NCBI RefSeq assembly: GCF_000526215.1
Contig: NZ_JAFQ01000004.1
Location: 2,480,001 to 2,544,000, forward strand
Length of the DNA: 64,000 bases
From: Nocardia sp. BMG51109
GTDB taxonomy: Bacteria; Actinomycetota; Actinomycetes; Mycobacteriales; Mycobacteriaceae
Reading direction: 5' to 3'
The notes beneath the pieces were generated by a model. It made no database searches. It was not told where the DNA came from and was given only the letters and a program-made list of their open reading frames with translations. This document shows, piece after piece, positions 52,044-59,692 of this stretch (position 1 is its first letter; each line of letters begins with the position of its first letter). The translations under genes and the position numbers were made by a program.

Positions 52044-53339
52044 ATGCGTATCGGCGCAATGGCGCGCGGAGCGGGACTGGCGCTCGCGGCTCTGATCACA
52101 CTCGGCCTCGCCGCGCCGGCGGCGACGGCGGACAGCGAGGTGGACCGCTACCTCGATCTGCCGCTGGTCAACCGGAACGCGGCCCAGGGCCCGGGCGGCG
52201 TCAACCCCGAACTGCCCTACGACCATGCGGAACTGGGCCGATTGCTGGACCGGGCGCGCGCCGTGGGCGTACCCGCCACCCGCTACGCCGCCCTCCTGTA
52301 CCAGTACTGGCTGGTCGACGCGACCGAGAAGGCCGGGATCGATCTGAAGTCCTGGGATCCGCGGGCCGGTGTGCGGGCCAACCGCGACAACCTGATCAAG
52401 TCCTACCGCTATTACGAGAACCTGCAACTGGATCACCACGAGCTGCAGTGGGCGGGGATGGGCGGTCAGGTCGGCGCCGACTTCGGCGGCGGGCTCGTCG
52501 ACTTCGAGCTGCTGGGCAGCGATATCTACGGCCTGCCGGGCCTCGCCGATGCCGCGCACGGCGTGCTGGGTGCGGTCGAACAGATCGCGGGCCCGCAGGC
52601 GGTGGCGCTGCTGCCGGCGGGACTGCGGGCGCTCGCCCAGGCCGCTCCGCAGATCACACCCGAGGACGTGCGGTGGATCCTGGGGATGATCCTGGTGATG
52701 CAGAAGAACATCTTCTCCGACCTGATGCCGATGCACGACGCCTACGTCACCGGCGGTCTGTCCGCGCTCTCGGAGTTCCGGGAGGCGGGCCTGTTCGGCG
52801 ACGACATCATGGCCGCCTGGCGCGATGTCGCCTCCGGCGACCACGGCCGGATCGTCGCCTCCGGCGACCACGATCGGATCGCGGAGGGCAACGGCACGCT
52901 GCTGCGCCGCGAACAACAGTGGGCGATCGGCGAGCAGTGGGACGAGGTCCGCGCGTACAAGGGCCCGGTCGGCGAGGGGATCACCTATCTCAGCGGCGCG
53001 GCCGGCTCGCCCTCGGTGGCCGGGGTGGTGCCGCCGCGCGAATTCCGCCCGGTGCGCATCCCCTTCACCGGCGCCGACGGCCGGGCCATGGAACTGACCA
53101 TGCCGCTGCCGGACTGGAACTGGTCGGAGCTGGACCCGCGGTGGGACTACATCACCACCGAACTGCTGCCGAAGTACAAGTGGCAGGTCGACAACAACTG
53201 GCCCGCACTGGAAGCCACGATGCGCATGCCGTATGAACAACAGCTGGAGTCGCACCGGCCGCTGCTGAACATCCCGCAGCTGCTGACCTCGGCCGTGCAG
53301 GAGCTGAAGGTGACACCCGCGACCGGACAGGAGAACTGA
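52044..53339 (+). CDS. Secreted protein of unknown function, first gene of a two-gene operon
   Basis: A 431-residue exported protein. Its signal peptide (residues 1-30, GAGLALAALITLGLAAPAATA-D) is clear. The mature part is alpha-rich, with RYAALLYQYWLVDATEKAGIDLKSWDP, LLGSDIYGLPGLADAAHGVLGAVEQIAGPQAVALLP and NDNYLITYKWQVDNNWPALEATMRM-like regions seen only by position. I recognise no family. Nearby is an internal duplication of nine residues encoded by a 27-bp tandem repeat (52827-52880). The stop TGA (53337-53339) lies one base before the ATG of the lipase-like gene, so the two are surely one operon and probably act together at the cell surface or outside. Start ATG 52044. Confidence 0.75.
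   Translation: MRIGAMARGAGLALAALITLGLAAPAATADSEVDRYLDLPLVNRNAAQGPGGVNPELPYDHAELGRLLDRARAVGVPATRYAALLYQYWLVDATEKAGIDLKSWDPRAGVRANRDNLIKSYRYYENLQLDHHELQWAGMGGQVGADFGGGLVDFELLGSDIYGLPGLADAAHGVLGAVEQIAGPQAVALLPAGLRALAQAAPQITPEDVRWILGMILVMQKNIFSDLMPMHDAYVTGGLSALSEFREAGLFGDDIMAAWRDVASGDHGRIVASGDHDRIAEGNGTLLRREQQWAIGEQWDEVRAYKGPVGEGITYLSGAAGSPSVAGVVPPREFRPVRIPFTGADGRAMELTMPLPDWNWSELDPRWDYITTELLPKYKWQVDNNWPALEATMRMPYEQQLESHRPLLNIPQLLTSAVQELKVTPATGQEN
52827..52880 (+). repeat. 27-bp tandem duplication
   Basis: Units 52827-52853 and 52854-52880 differ at two bases and stay in frame, encoding VASGDHGRI then VASGDHDRI in the secreted protein. Confidence 0.9.
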
Positions 53340-53340
53340 G

Positions 53341-54669
53341 ATGCGCAAGCGATCTCTCGTCGCGCTGGCCGCGGCGTTCGCGATGGTCTGCGCCGCCGCG
53401 GGAACCGTTGCGGCCGAACCGGTTCCGCCGCAGACCCCGGGCCTGGACAAGGTGTTCAACGGCTACGTCGTCGGTGCGCTGACCGGTGCCACCCCGGGCT
53501 CGCCACAGGAGGTGTTCCAGGGGCTGGCGGCGAACGATCCCTTCTACCGGGAACCGCCGCTCACCGGCACCGAGAAGCCGGGCACGATCCTGAAATCCAA
53601 GAAGGTCGACGTGCTGTTCACCGGACTGAAGCCGGCGAACCTGGACGCCTGGAAGCTGATGTACGTCAGCACCGAGAAGGACGGCGTGACCCCGGCCGTC
53701 AGCACCGGCATCCTGATGATTCCGCGCGACGGCAGGCCCGCCGACCAGAAACGGCTGGTCTCCTATCAGGAGGCCAACGACAGCGTGGGCGCCGGCTGTC
53801 ACCCGAGCACGCAGTGGACCGGCGGTGCGCCGCTGGACGGTTCGTCCTGGTCGGCCCTCGGTCCGCTGGCGCTGATATTCGGCAAGGGGCACGCGGTGAT
53901 GATCTCGGACGTCGGCAACGACGCCGACCCCCGTCCGCACGGGGTGTTCGCGGGCAGGTACGCCGCGCACACCCAGCTCGACGGCGCCCGTGCCGCACTG
54001 CATTTCGGCGAGGCGGGCCTGGACCCGAACGCGCAGATGGCCCTGTTCGGCATCGCCGGCGGCGGTGTCGGCGCGGCCTTCTCGGCCGAGCTGCAGCCGG
54101 CCTACGCGCCCGAGCTGAACGTGAAATCGACGGTGCTGGAGGGCATGGTGGTCAACCAGCGCAACTTCATGCGGGTCGCCGACGGTTCGGTCGGCTCCGG
54201 CTTCGCCTTCGCGACGCTGTTCGGGCTGGAGCCGAAATACCCGGAGATGGACCTGAATTCGAAGCTGAACCCGGTCGGGCGCAGCGTGGGCGACTTCTTC
54301 CGGACGCAATGCCAGGACGCCTATTTCGGGATGCCCTTCGTCCCGCTGAACACGATGTTCGGATCCGGGCTGAATCCCGCCGACGAACCGGCGTTCCAGC
54401 ACGTGTTCGACGACAACGAGCTCGGCAGGTCCGGGGCGCCGAAGTCCAAGGTGCTGATCACCTCGTGCGCCCGCGACGATTCGCCCATGTCCCTGGTCCC
54501 GGCCCGTGATTCGCGAGAGCTGGCCGACACCTACCGCGAACAGGGCGCCGACGTCACCTACCAGCCGACGGACTGCGGCATGGTGAAGATGCTCACCGAC
54601 CTCTACGGCTGGGGCACCGACCTGTTCGGCATGCAGACGGTCGACTGGCTGGACAGCGCTTTCGACTGA
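53341..54669 (+). CDS. Secretory-lipase-fold protein lacking the catalytic serine
   Basis: A 442-residue exported protein of the LIP family (signal peptide about 1-26, ending AAGTVAAE). It aligns with the active lipase in this window (17930-19345). Where that has GYSGGG at the nucleophile elbow, this has GIAGGG (about 236-241), so the nucleophilic Ser is Ala. The expected His segment (SSHFSL in the other) reads DCGMVKM, with no His. The rest, including YAPELNVKSTVLEGMVVNQRN and a conserved CARDDSPMSL Asp-type stretch, is kept, so it folds but cannot hydrolyse by the usual mechanism. AGGAG precedes the ATG; the start is one base after the upstream stop. A role as binding protein or as chaperone of the partner is inference. 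Confidence 0.85.
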   Translation: MRKRSLVALAAAFAMVCAAAGTVAAEPVPPQTPGLDKVFNGYVVGALTGATPGSPQEVFQGLAANDPFYREPPLTGTEKPGTILKSKKVDVLFTGLKPANLDAWKLMYVSTEKDGVTPAVSTGILMIPRDGRPADQKRLVSYQEANDSVGAGCHPSTQWTGGAPLDGSSWSALGPLALIFGKGHAVMISDVGNDADPRPHGVFAGRYAAHTQLDGARAALHFGEAGLDPNAQMALFGIAGGGVGAAFSAELQPAYAPELNVKSTVLEGMVVNQRNFMRVADGSVGSGFAFATLFGLEPKYPEMDLNSKLNPVGRSVGDFFRTQCQDAYFGMPFVPLNTMFGSGLNPADEPAFQHVFDDNELGRSGAPKSKVLITSCARDDSPMSLVPARDSRELADTYREQGADVTYQPTDCGMVKMLTDLYGWGTDLFGMQTVDWLDSAFD

Positions 54670-54690
54670 GCGCCTTCGACCGAGGTGACA

Positions 54691-54724
54691 GAGTGGGCCC
54701 CGACCAGCCGGTCGGGGCCCACTC
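54691..54724. terminator. Bidirectional terminator between lipase-like gene and gnd
   Basis: A perfect 15-bp stem, GAGTGGGCCCCGACC (54691-54705) with GGTCGGGGCCCACTC (54710-54724), has a 4-base loop. It lies 22 bp after the lipase-like stop and just before the minus-strand gnd stop, so it can serve both convergent genes. Confidence 0.88.
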
Positions 54725-54733
54725 GTTCGTTCC

Positions 54734-55762
54734 TTACTTACTCGGCAGCTCGTTGTGGCCGCCGAAGGCCTTGCGCATCGCCGACAGCACCTTGTCGGCG
54801 TACAGCGACTCGTCGCGCGAGGAGAAGCGCTGGTACAGCGCCGCCGACAGCACCGGCGCCGGCACGCCCTCGTCGATCGCCGCGTGGATGGTCCAGCGGC
54901 CCTCACCGGAGTCGGACACCCGGCCGCCGAACGTGCTCAGCTGCGGATCGGCGTGCATCGCCGCCGCGGTCAGGTCCAGCAGCCAGGAGGCGACGACCGA
55001 GCCGCGCCGCCACACCTCGGTCACCTCTGCCACGTCGATGTCGTACTGGTAGTACTCGGGGTGCTCGAGCGGCGTCTCCTCGGCGGAGTGCTTGCCCGCC
55101 TCGGTCTTGCCGATATCGGCCTTGTGCAGGATGTTCATCCCCTCGGCGTAGGCCTGCATGGCGCCGTACTCGATGCCGTTGTGCACCATCTTGACGAAGT
55201 GCCCGGCACCGGCGGGGCCGCAGTGCAGGTAGCCCTGCTCGGCGGGGGACGGCTCGCCGGTGCGGCCGGGGGTGCGCTCGGCGGCGTCCACGCCGGGCGC
55301 GATCGACTGCAGCAGCGGTTCGATGTGCTTCACCGTCTCGCCCTCGCCGCCGATCATCAGGCAGTAGCCGCGCTCCAGGCCCCACACCCCGCCGGAGGTG
55401 CCGATGTCCAGGTAGTGCAGGCCCTTCGGGGTCAGCACCTTCGCGCGCTCGACGTCCTCGTGGTAGCGGCTGTTGCCGCCGTCGATGATGATGTCGCCCG
55501 GGTCGAGCAGCTCGGCGATCCGGTCGATCACCGCGCCGGTGGCGCCGGCCGGGATCATCACCCACACCACGCGCGGCTTCTCCAGCAGCGCGACGAATGC
55601 CTCGTAATCGGTGGTTCCGGTGAAGTTCTCGCCGAGTTCGGCGGTGAACTCCTCGATCTGGTCCTGATGGCGCGAGTAACCGACCGCGGTGTGCCCGTCG
55701 CGGACGATGCGCCGCACGATGTTGGCGCCCATCCGGCCGAGCCCGATCATTCCAAGCTGCAT
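54734..55762 (-). CDS. gnd: 6-phosphogluconate dehydrogenase, short decarboxylating type
   Basis: Oxidatively decarboxylates 6-phosphogluconate to ribulose 5-phosphate. The 342-residue length and MQLGMIGLGRMGANIVRRI start fit the short, often NAD-linked class like gnd2. Seen: Rossmann GLGRMG, the DGGNSRYHED motif (substrate binding), GTSGGVWGLERGYCLMIGG, and the catalytic Lys in GHFVKMVHNGIEYGAMQAYAEG. ATG 55762 is chosen because GAGGAGATT lies just upstream; the C-terminal swapped helix of the long enzyme is missing as expected. It is convergent with the lipase-like gene and shares its terminator. Confidence 0.92.
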   Translation of the reverse strand: MQLGMIGLGRMGANIVRRIVRDGHTAVGYSRHQDQIEEFTAELGENFTGTTDYEAFVALLEKPRVVWVMIPAGATGAVIDRIAELLDPGDIIIDGGNSRYHEDVERAKVLTPKGLHYLDIGTSGGVWGLERGYCLMIGGEGETVKHIEPLLQSIAPGVDAAERTPGRTGEPSPAEQGYLHCGPAGAGHFVKMVHNGIEYGAMQAYAEGMNILHKADIGKTEAGKHSAEETPLEHPEYYQYDIDVAEVTEVWRRGSVVASWLLDLTAAAMHADPQLSTFGGRVSDSGEGRWTIHAAIDEGVPAPVLSAALYQRFSSRDESLYADKVLSAMRKAFGGHNELPSK

Positions 55763-56399
55763 ACCCAATCTCCTCGACTCGTCCGAGCTCCGGCAGGTCC
55801 GAGCTCTGCTGGCTGTGCCTGGCGGCGCTGCTGGCGACCCTACGCGGTGACGTATGCCGTCGCCGCGCCGCAACCGTCCTAGATTGTCCCTGGTGACTCG
55901 ATCGGAAATTTCTCAGGTCTGGGTGTAACGCCCTGAGCGTGCCACCGATATTCAGGTCGGCTCCGCGCTGTTGCCAGACCCCCGACCCGGCAACCGCGCG
56001 GGGCCTCTTTGTTTGCCGGGGGGTCTTCCGGTGGGCGGGGTGCACCGCGCGGCCCCGGCAGTGGTGTGCGACCGTGCTGCTGTCCGACCGTGCCGCCGTG
56101 TGCGACCGTGCCGCATCGCGACCCTGCGGGTGGCGGGGACGCCGGGTGTGTCGAAATGTCTGCGGCACCGCGCGATTCGCTGCGGGGTGTCCGGCCCGGA
56201 CAATCGCCAAACCGACCGATCGCACTGGTAGCAGCGGTAATTCGCCTTGCCGAGCGAATTTTTCCGCGGCCCGTTACGATGACCTCGATCACATCGATTT
56301 GCGTTAACGTGTTGTGGCGTGGATAGGATCACTCGCGCACGTGGCCACCTGGCTGCGGGGGGCCATCAAGTACGAAACTGATGAGGGTGGTGGGACGAC
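55763..56399. other. Long intergenic region between gnd and the Gly-rich lipoprotein gene
   Basis: A 637-bp stretch with divergent genes at each end. I could not support a coding gene in it on either strand. A block at about 56055-56120 has imperfect repeats built on CGACCGTGCYGC. The AT-rich segment at about 56278-56330 (including GTTAACGTGTTGTGG) is a likely promoter region for the downstream gene. Nothing else is evident. Confidence 0.5.
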
Positions 56400-57485
56400 G
56401 TGCAAGAAGGTCGGCATCGAAAGTTGAACAGCAGCACTGCAAGACGTGTGTTCTTACCTGCTGTCGGCGTTATTCCGCTGGCGTTGGCCGTGGCCTGTTC
56501 CAGCTCGACCGATCAGGCCGTCGAGTCCTCGGCTCCGGTGACGAGTACCGAGTCGCCCAGTAAGCAGCCGACGACGCCGAAGCTGCCCGATACGGCAACC
56601 CCGCCGCCGCCCGGCCCGCAGGTGCGGCCGCAGGTCCCCACGCCGACCACCTCGCAGCCCGGCGTGGCACCGGGCGGCGCCGACAGCCTGGTCGCCCCGC
56701 GCCCCGGCCTGTCGCAGCCCGGCATCACGACCACACCGCCGCCTCCACCCGCGGCGCCGCCGGCGGCCCCGCCGAACGCGGATTACGCTGTCCCCCCGAA
56801 CTTCCGGCCGATCCCGCAGCAGTCCAAGCCGGCCCCGGGTGTCAACTGGCAGAAACTGCACGCGCCCCAGCCCGTCGAGCCGGTCGCCCCGATCGCGCCG
56901 CCGCCGCGCACCGTGCGCGTGGGTGATTTCAGCGCCCCGGCGCCCAACGAGTTGCCCGACGACGTGTTGAACACGTTCAACACCACGGTCGCTCAGGGTG
57001 AGGCGAATATCGCCACGGGCCTGAATTCCGTTGGCATCGAAGGCACTCGGTCGGACAAGGTGGCCGGTGGGGCGATGGCGGGTGCGGCTCTGGGTGCGGC
57101 TGCGGCCGGTATTCCGGCCGCCGTTGTGGGTGCGGTTCCCGGTGCTGTGATCGGTGGTGTCATCGGCGGGGTCGCCGGTGGCGTTGTCGGCGGTGTTGCC
57201 ACGGTCGGTGTGGCCGCAGCCCCGTCGATCGCCGGCGGCGCGGCGATCGGTGCCGCAGTCGGCGCTGCGGTTGGTGCTGCCGCACTGGGCATCCCGGCCG
57301 CCGTGGCCGGTGGTGTAGCGGGCGGCGTCGTCGGCGCTGCGGTCGGCACCGGTGTGGACAGCGCACCGGTCGGCGATCACGTCGATGGTGGTTCGCCTGA
57401 CGGAGGTTCGCCCGACGGTGGCGCGGCCGATGGTGGCGCGGCCGACGGTGGCTCAGCGGATGGCGGTGCGGCCGACGCGGCCTGA
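56400..57485 (+). CDS. Proline-rich lipoprotein with glycine-zipper domain
   Basis: A 361-residue exported protein. After a signal sequence (ALAVACSSS, candidate lipid-modified Cys at about residue 33) comes a Pro/Ala/Thr-rich, disordered spacer (about 40-150) suited to crossing the cell wall. A short hinge follows (about 165-215), then a long Gly/Ala/Val hydrophobic region (about 220-320) with repeating AGAALGAA, GGVIGGVAGG and GAAVGAA patterns, typical of glycine-zipper or membrane-insertion segments. The C-terminus has five-residue repeats (DGGxx) from a roughly 15-bp tandem repeat (57390-57470). GTG 56400 is the first start. Similar Nocardia proteins are called insoluble-domain proteins; function is unknown. 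Confidence 0.72.
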   Translation: MQEGRHRKLNSSTARRVFLPAVGVIPLALAVACSSSTDQAVESSAPVTSTESPSKQPTTPKLPDTATPPPPGPQVRPQVPTPTTSQPGVAPGGADSLVAPRPGLSQPGITTTPPPPPAAPPAAPPNADYAVPPNFRPIPQQSKPAPGVNWQKLHAPQPVEPVAPIAPPPRTVRVGDFSAPAPNELPDDVLNTFNTTVAQGEANIATGLNSVGIEGTRSDKVAGGAMAGAALGAAAAGIPAAVVGAVPGAVIGGVIGGVAGGVVGGVATVGVAAAPSIAGGAAIGAAVGAAVGAAALGIPAAVAGGVAGGVVGAAVGTGVDSAPVGDHVDGGSPDGGSPDGGAADGGAADGGSADGGAADAA

Positions 57486-57647
57486 CCTGCGCGACGTCTA
57501 GGTTCGCCGCCCGCGATTCACGTTCCGGCACGTCCGACCGCATCCGGGACGACCACGGCCAGATCGCCTGTGGCGCAGGCCCTGGCCGATGGGCCGTTGG
57601 CGTGGGTACCGCACTCGCCGGCACTCAGGAGATCTCGGCCGGGCAGA

Positions 57648-58562
57648 TCATCCGTGGTCGGCGCTTCCGGCGCCGAAGCCCGTGGCCAACTCTCGGTCTC
57701 GGGAGATGCGGTTGCGTTCGTCGGCCGATTCGAGAGCTTTCACGGCCGCATCGATATATTTCGTGGCCGGCCTGGCACGCATGAGGGCGCGGCCCGCGTC
57801 GGCCCGGGCCGCTCGCGCCGCGGGATCCGCGAGGTAGTGCAGGCACGTCTCGACGAGGCTGTCGTATTCGGTGAATACGACCGCGTCGGAGAATTCCGCG
57901 GTGGCGTCGGTGTCGACGCAGTCCTCCGATATTACGAAAATGCCGTTGGCCAGCAGATACGATACGCGGACGATTTCGAATATCCGCGGACCGTGGTGAA
58001 TGTTCAGAACTATTTTCGCGCGGGCGTACAGGTCGTCGCGGGCACGACCGTAGACGTCGTAGTGCGATTGCGCGTTTACCCCGGCCTCTTGCAGCTGCGC
58101 GATCGGTGCGTGCCGGCGCGGATTGGGACCGCCGACGAACAGCACATCGATATCCTGCGTATCGGCGGGCGGAATTTTCTCCAGTTCGGGAACGCTGCCG
58201 ATCGGAACGTGGTGCACATTCGTCATGCCCATCGACGCGAGGGCCTCGACATTATATCGGCTGTAATCCCAGACGACGTGGCGGCGAAACAAATCCAGCA
58301 GCTCGTCGGTCACCCATCGCGATCCCGGCGCCATCTGCTCGAAATTGTACAGAATGGCATCCTCCGGAACCTCCTGCCCCCACCACGACAGCGTATTGCT
58401 GCCGAATACGATATGCCTTCTGTTGGGTATTGTCAGATCGTTGACCAGCACACTTCCGTAACCCAACCGATCCAGGGCCCAATGTACGGTCTCGGCCACT
58501 TCACGAAAAGCCTCGCGGTGTGAAAACGACTTCGGGGGTGCGATCGTGACGGCGAACCTCAT
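57648..58562 (-). CDS. CgeB/Glyco_trans_1_2-like glycosyltransferase
   Basis: A 304-residue protein of GT-B-like appearance. The C-terminal part has DVLFVGGPNPRRHAPIAQLQ, KIVLNIHHGPRIFEIVRVSYLLANGIFVISEDC (about 187-220), which matches the Glyco_trans_1_2 (CgeB-type) donor region with the R-x-FE motif. The N-terminal part is short and lacks a usual Rossmann glycine loop, so this may be a reduced form. Substrate unknown. The start MRFAVTIAPP has no clear ribosome-binding site, and upstream in-frame ATGs exist at 58622 and 58652. Codon use and base composition are less GC-rich than the core genes, which points to recent acquisition. It reads towards the lipoprotein gene. Confidence 0.62.
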   Translation of the reverse strand: MRFAVTIAPPKSFSHREAFREVAETVHWALDRLGYGSVLVNDLTIPNRRHIVFGSNTLSWWGQEVPEDAILYNFEQMAPGSRWVTDELLDLFRRHVVWDYSRYNVEALASMGMTNVHHVPIGSVPELEKIPPADTQDIDVLFVGGPNPRRHAPIAQLQEAGVNAQSHYDVYGRARDDLYARAKIVLNIHHGPRIFEIVRVSYLLANGIFVISEDCVDTDATAEFSDAVVFTEYDSLVETCLHYLADPAARAARADAGRALMRARPATKYIDAAVKALESADERNRISRDRELATGFGAGSADHG

Positions 58563-58823
58563 CGGATCGGTGCGCAACGGCAATTCGGACCGGCCTCCGC
58601 ATATCGACGTCTGTACTGCCATTGCCGCGCTGCGACCCGTGGCCCGCCACACGTTATCGCATCCCGATCCTGCTCGCCGGGGAGCCTCGGCGCACGGGGT
58701 GCGGCATCGCGGACGGCGATCCGGCCGATGGCGGCGCGTCCGAGTGGTGGCAGAGCGAAGCGGGCGGCCGAGCCCGGTCGCCCGCGACGTGCAGATACTC
58801 GTTGCGCCGCAATGCGGTTCGTC
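58563..58823. other. Intergenic gap before the SDR-like gene
   Basis: 261 bp with no gene that I can support. It probably holds the promoter of the CgeB-like gene and the 3' untranslated region of the SDR-like gene. Confidence 0.4.
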
Positions 58824-59573
58824 TCAGTCTCCGCAGGCCCCGCAGGAGATGTTGATCTGGGTGCCGGTCAGCGATCGGGCCCGGTCCGAGGCGACGAAGG
58901 CGGCGACGTTGCCGACGTCGGACAGGCTCGCGCCGCGGCCGAGCAGCGTGGCGTCGATGATGCCCTTGCGCGCGGGCTCGGTTTCCGGGATGTCCGGGAA
59001 GGACTCGGTGATGCCGCCGGTCAGCAGCGACACCACCCGGACACCGTACGGACCCAGCTCGGCCGACCACTGCCGCCGCAGTGCCTCCACGGCATCCATG
59101 CCCACCTGAACGTTGCCCAATCCCGGCATCTTCATGGTCGGGTCGGAGCCGCCGAAGAACAGGATGACCCCGGACTTCTGCTCGATCATGTACCGCGCCG
59201 CGGCCTTGGTGGTCGACAGCTGGGACCTGACGATCTTGGCCATCGAGTCGGCGAAATCGTCGATCGACATGTCGATGAGCGGCCCGAAGAGCGCGTCCTG
59301 GGAGATCACGTTGACCGAGATGTCCAGGCTCCCGGCCTTTTCGGCCACGGCATCGGCATGGTCCGCGACGGCGGCGGCGTCCAGCACATCCACGACGGCG
59401 ATCTCGGCGCGCCCACCTTCGCCGCGGATCTCGTCGGCGACCTTGTCGAGCGTGGCGGCCGTGCGGCCGACGAGATGGCAGCTCGCCCCCTCGGCGGCGA
59501 AGCCCTTGGCCATCGCGGAGCCGATGGATCCGCCGGCGCCGTAGATCACCGCGGTCTTGTTCTCCAGCAACAT
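58824..59573 (-). CDS. SDR-fold protein without the YxxxK catalytic motif
   Basis: A 249-residue short-chain dehydrogenase-like protein. Cofactor loop IYGAGGSIGSAMAKGFA and the AELGPYGVRVVSLLTGG region are typical. At the active site, the position of YxxxK reads VQVGM (near 155-160) in GNVQVGMDAVEAL, so both Tyr and Lys are gone. The NNAG segment is NVISQDALFG, and the catalytic Ser region is FFGGSDPTMKMPG. NAD(P) binding may remain; hydride transfer by the usual mechanism is unlikely. It lies between a CgeB-like glycosyltransferase and a large LuxR regulator, all on the same strand, and could be a sensor or a scaffolding subunit. ATG 59573 with AGGAGA upstream. Confidence 0.75.
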   Translation of the reverse strand: MLLENKTAVIYGAGGSIGSAMAKGFAAEGASCHLVGRTAATLDKVADEIRGEGGRAEIAVVDVLDAAAVADHADAVAEKAGSLDISVNVISQDALFGPLIDMSIDDFADSMAKIVRSQLSTTKAAARYMIEQKSGVILFFGGSDPTMKMPGLGNVQVGMDAVEALRRQWSAELGPYGVRVVSLLTGGITESFPDIPETEPARKGIIDATLLGRGASLSDVGNVAAFVASDRARSLTGTQINISCGACGD

Positions 59574-59692
59574 GATGTTCTCTCCTGTCGAATTACCCTG
59601 CAGGAGAAACGCTATTTCTCCGGTACCGCCGGTCGCATCGGTCGCACGACTGGCGTCCCGCCGCCCCGAGGGCCGCCGGATAGGTCATCGGC

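Noticed and set aside
55879..56292. A minus-strand protein in the 637-bp gap
   Set aside because: The translation is Pro/Arg/Gly-rich with no predicted structure and no start context; it is a composition artefact.
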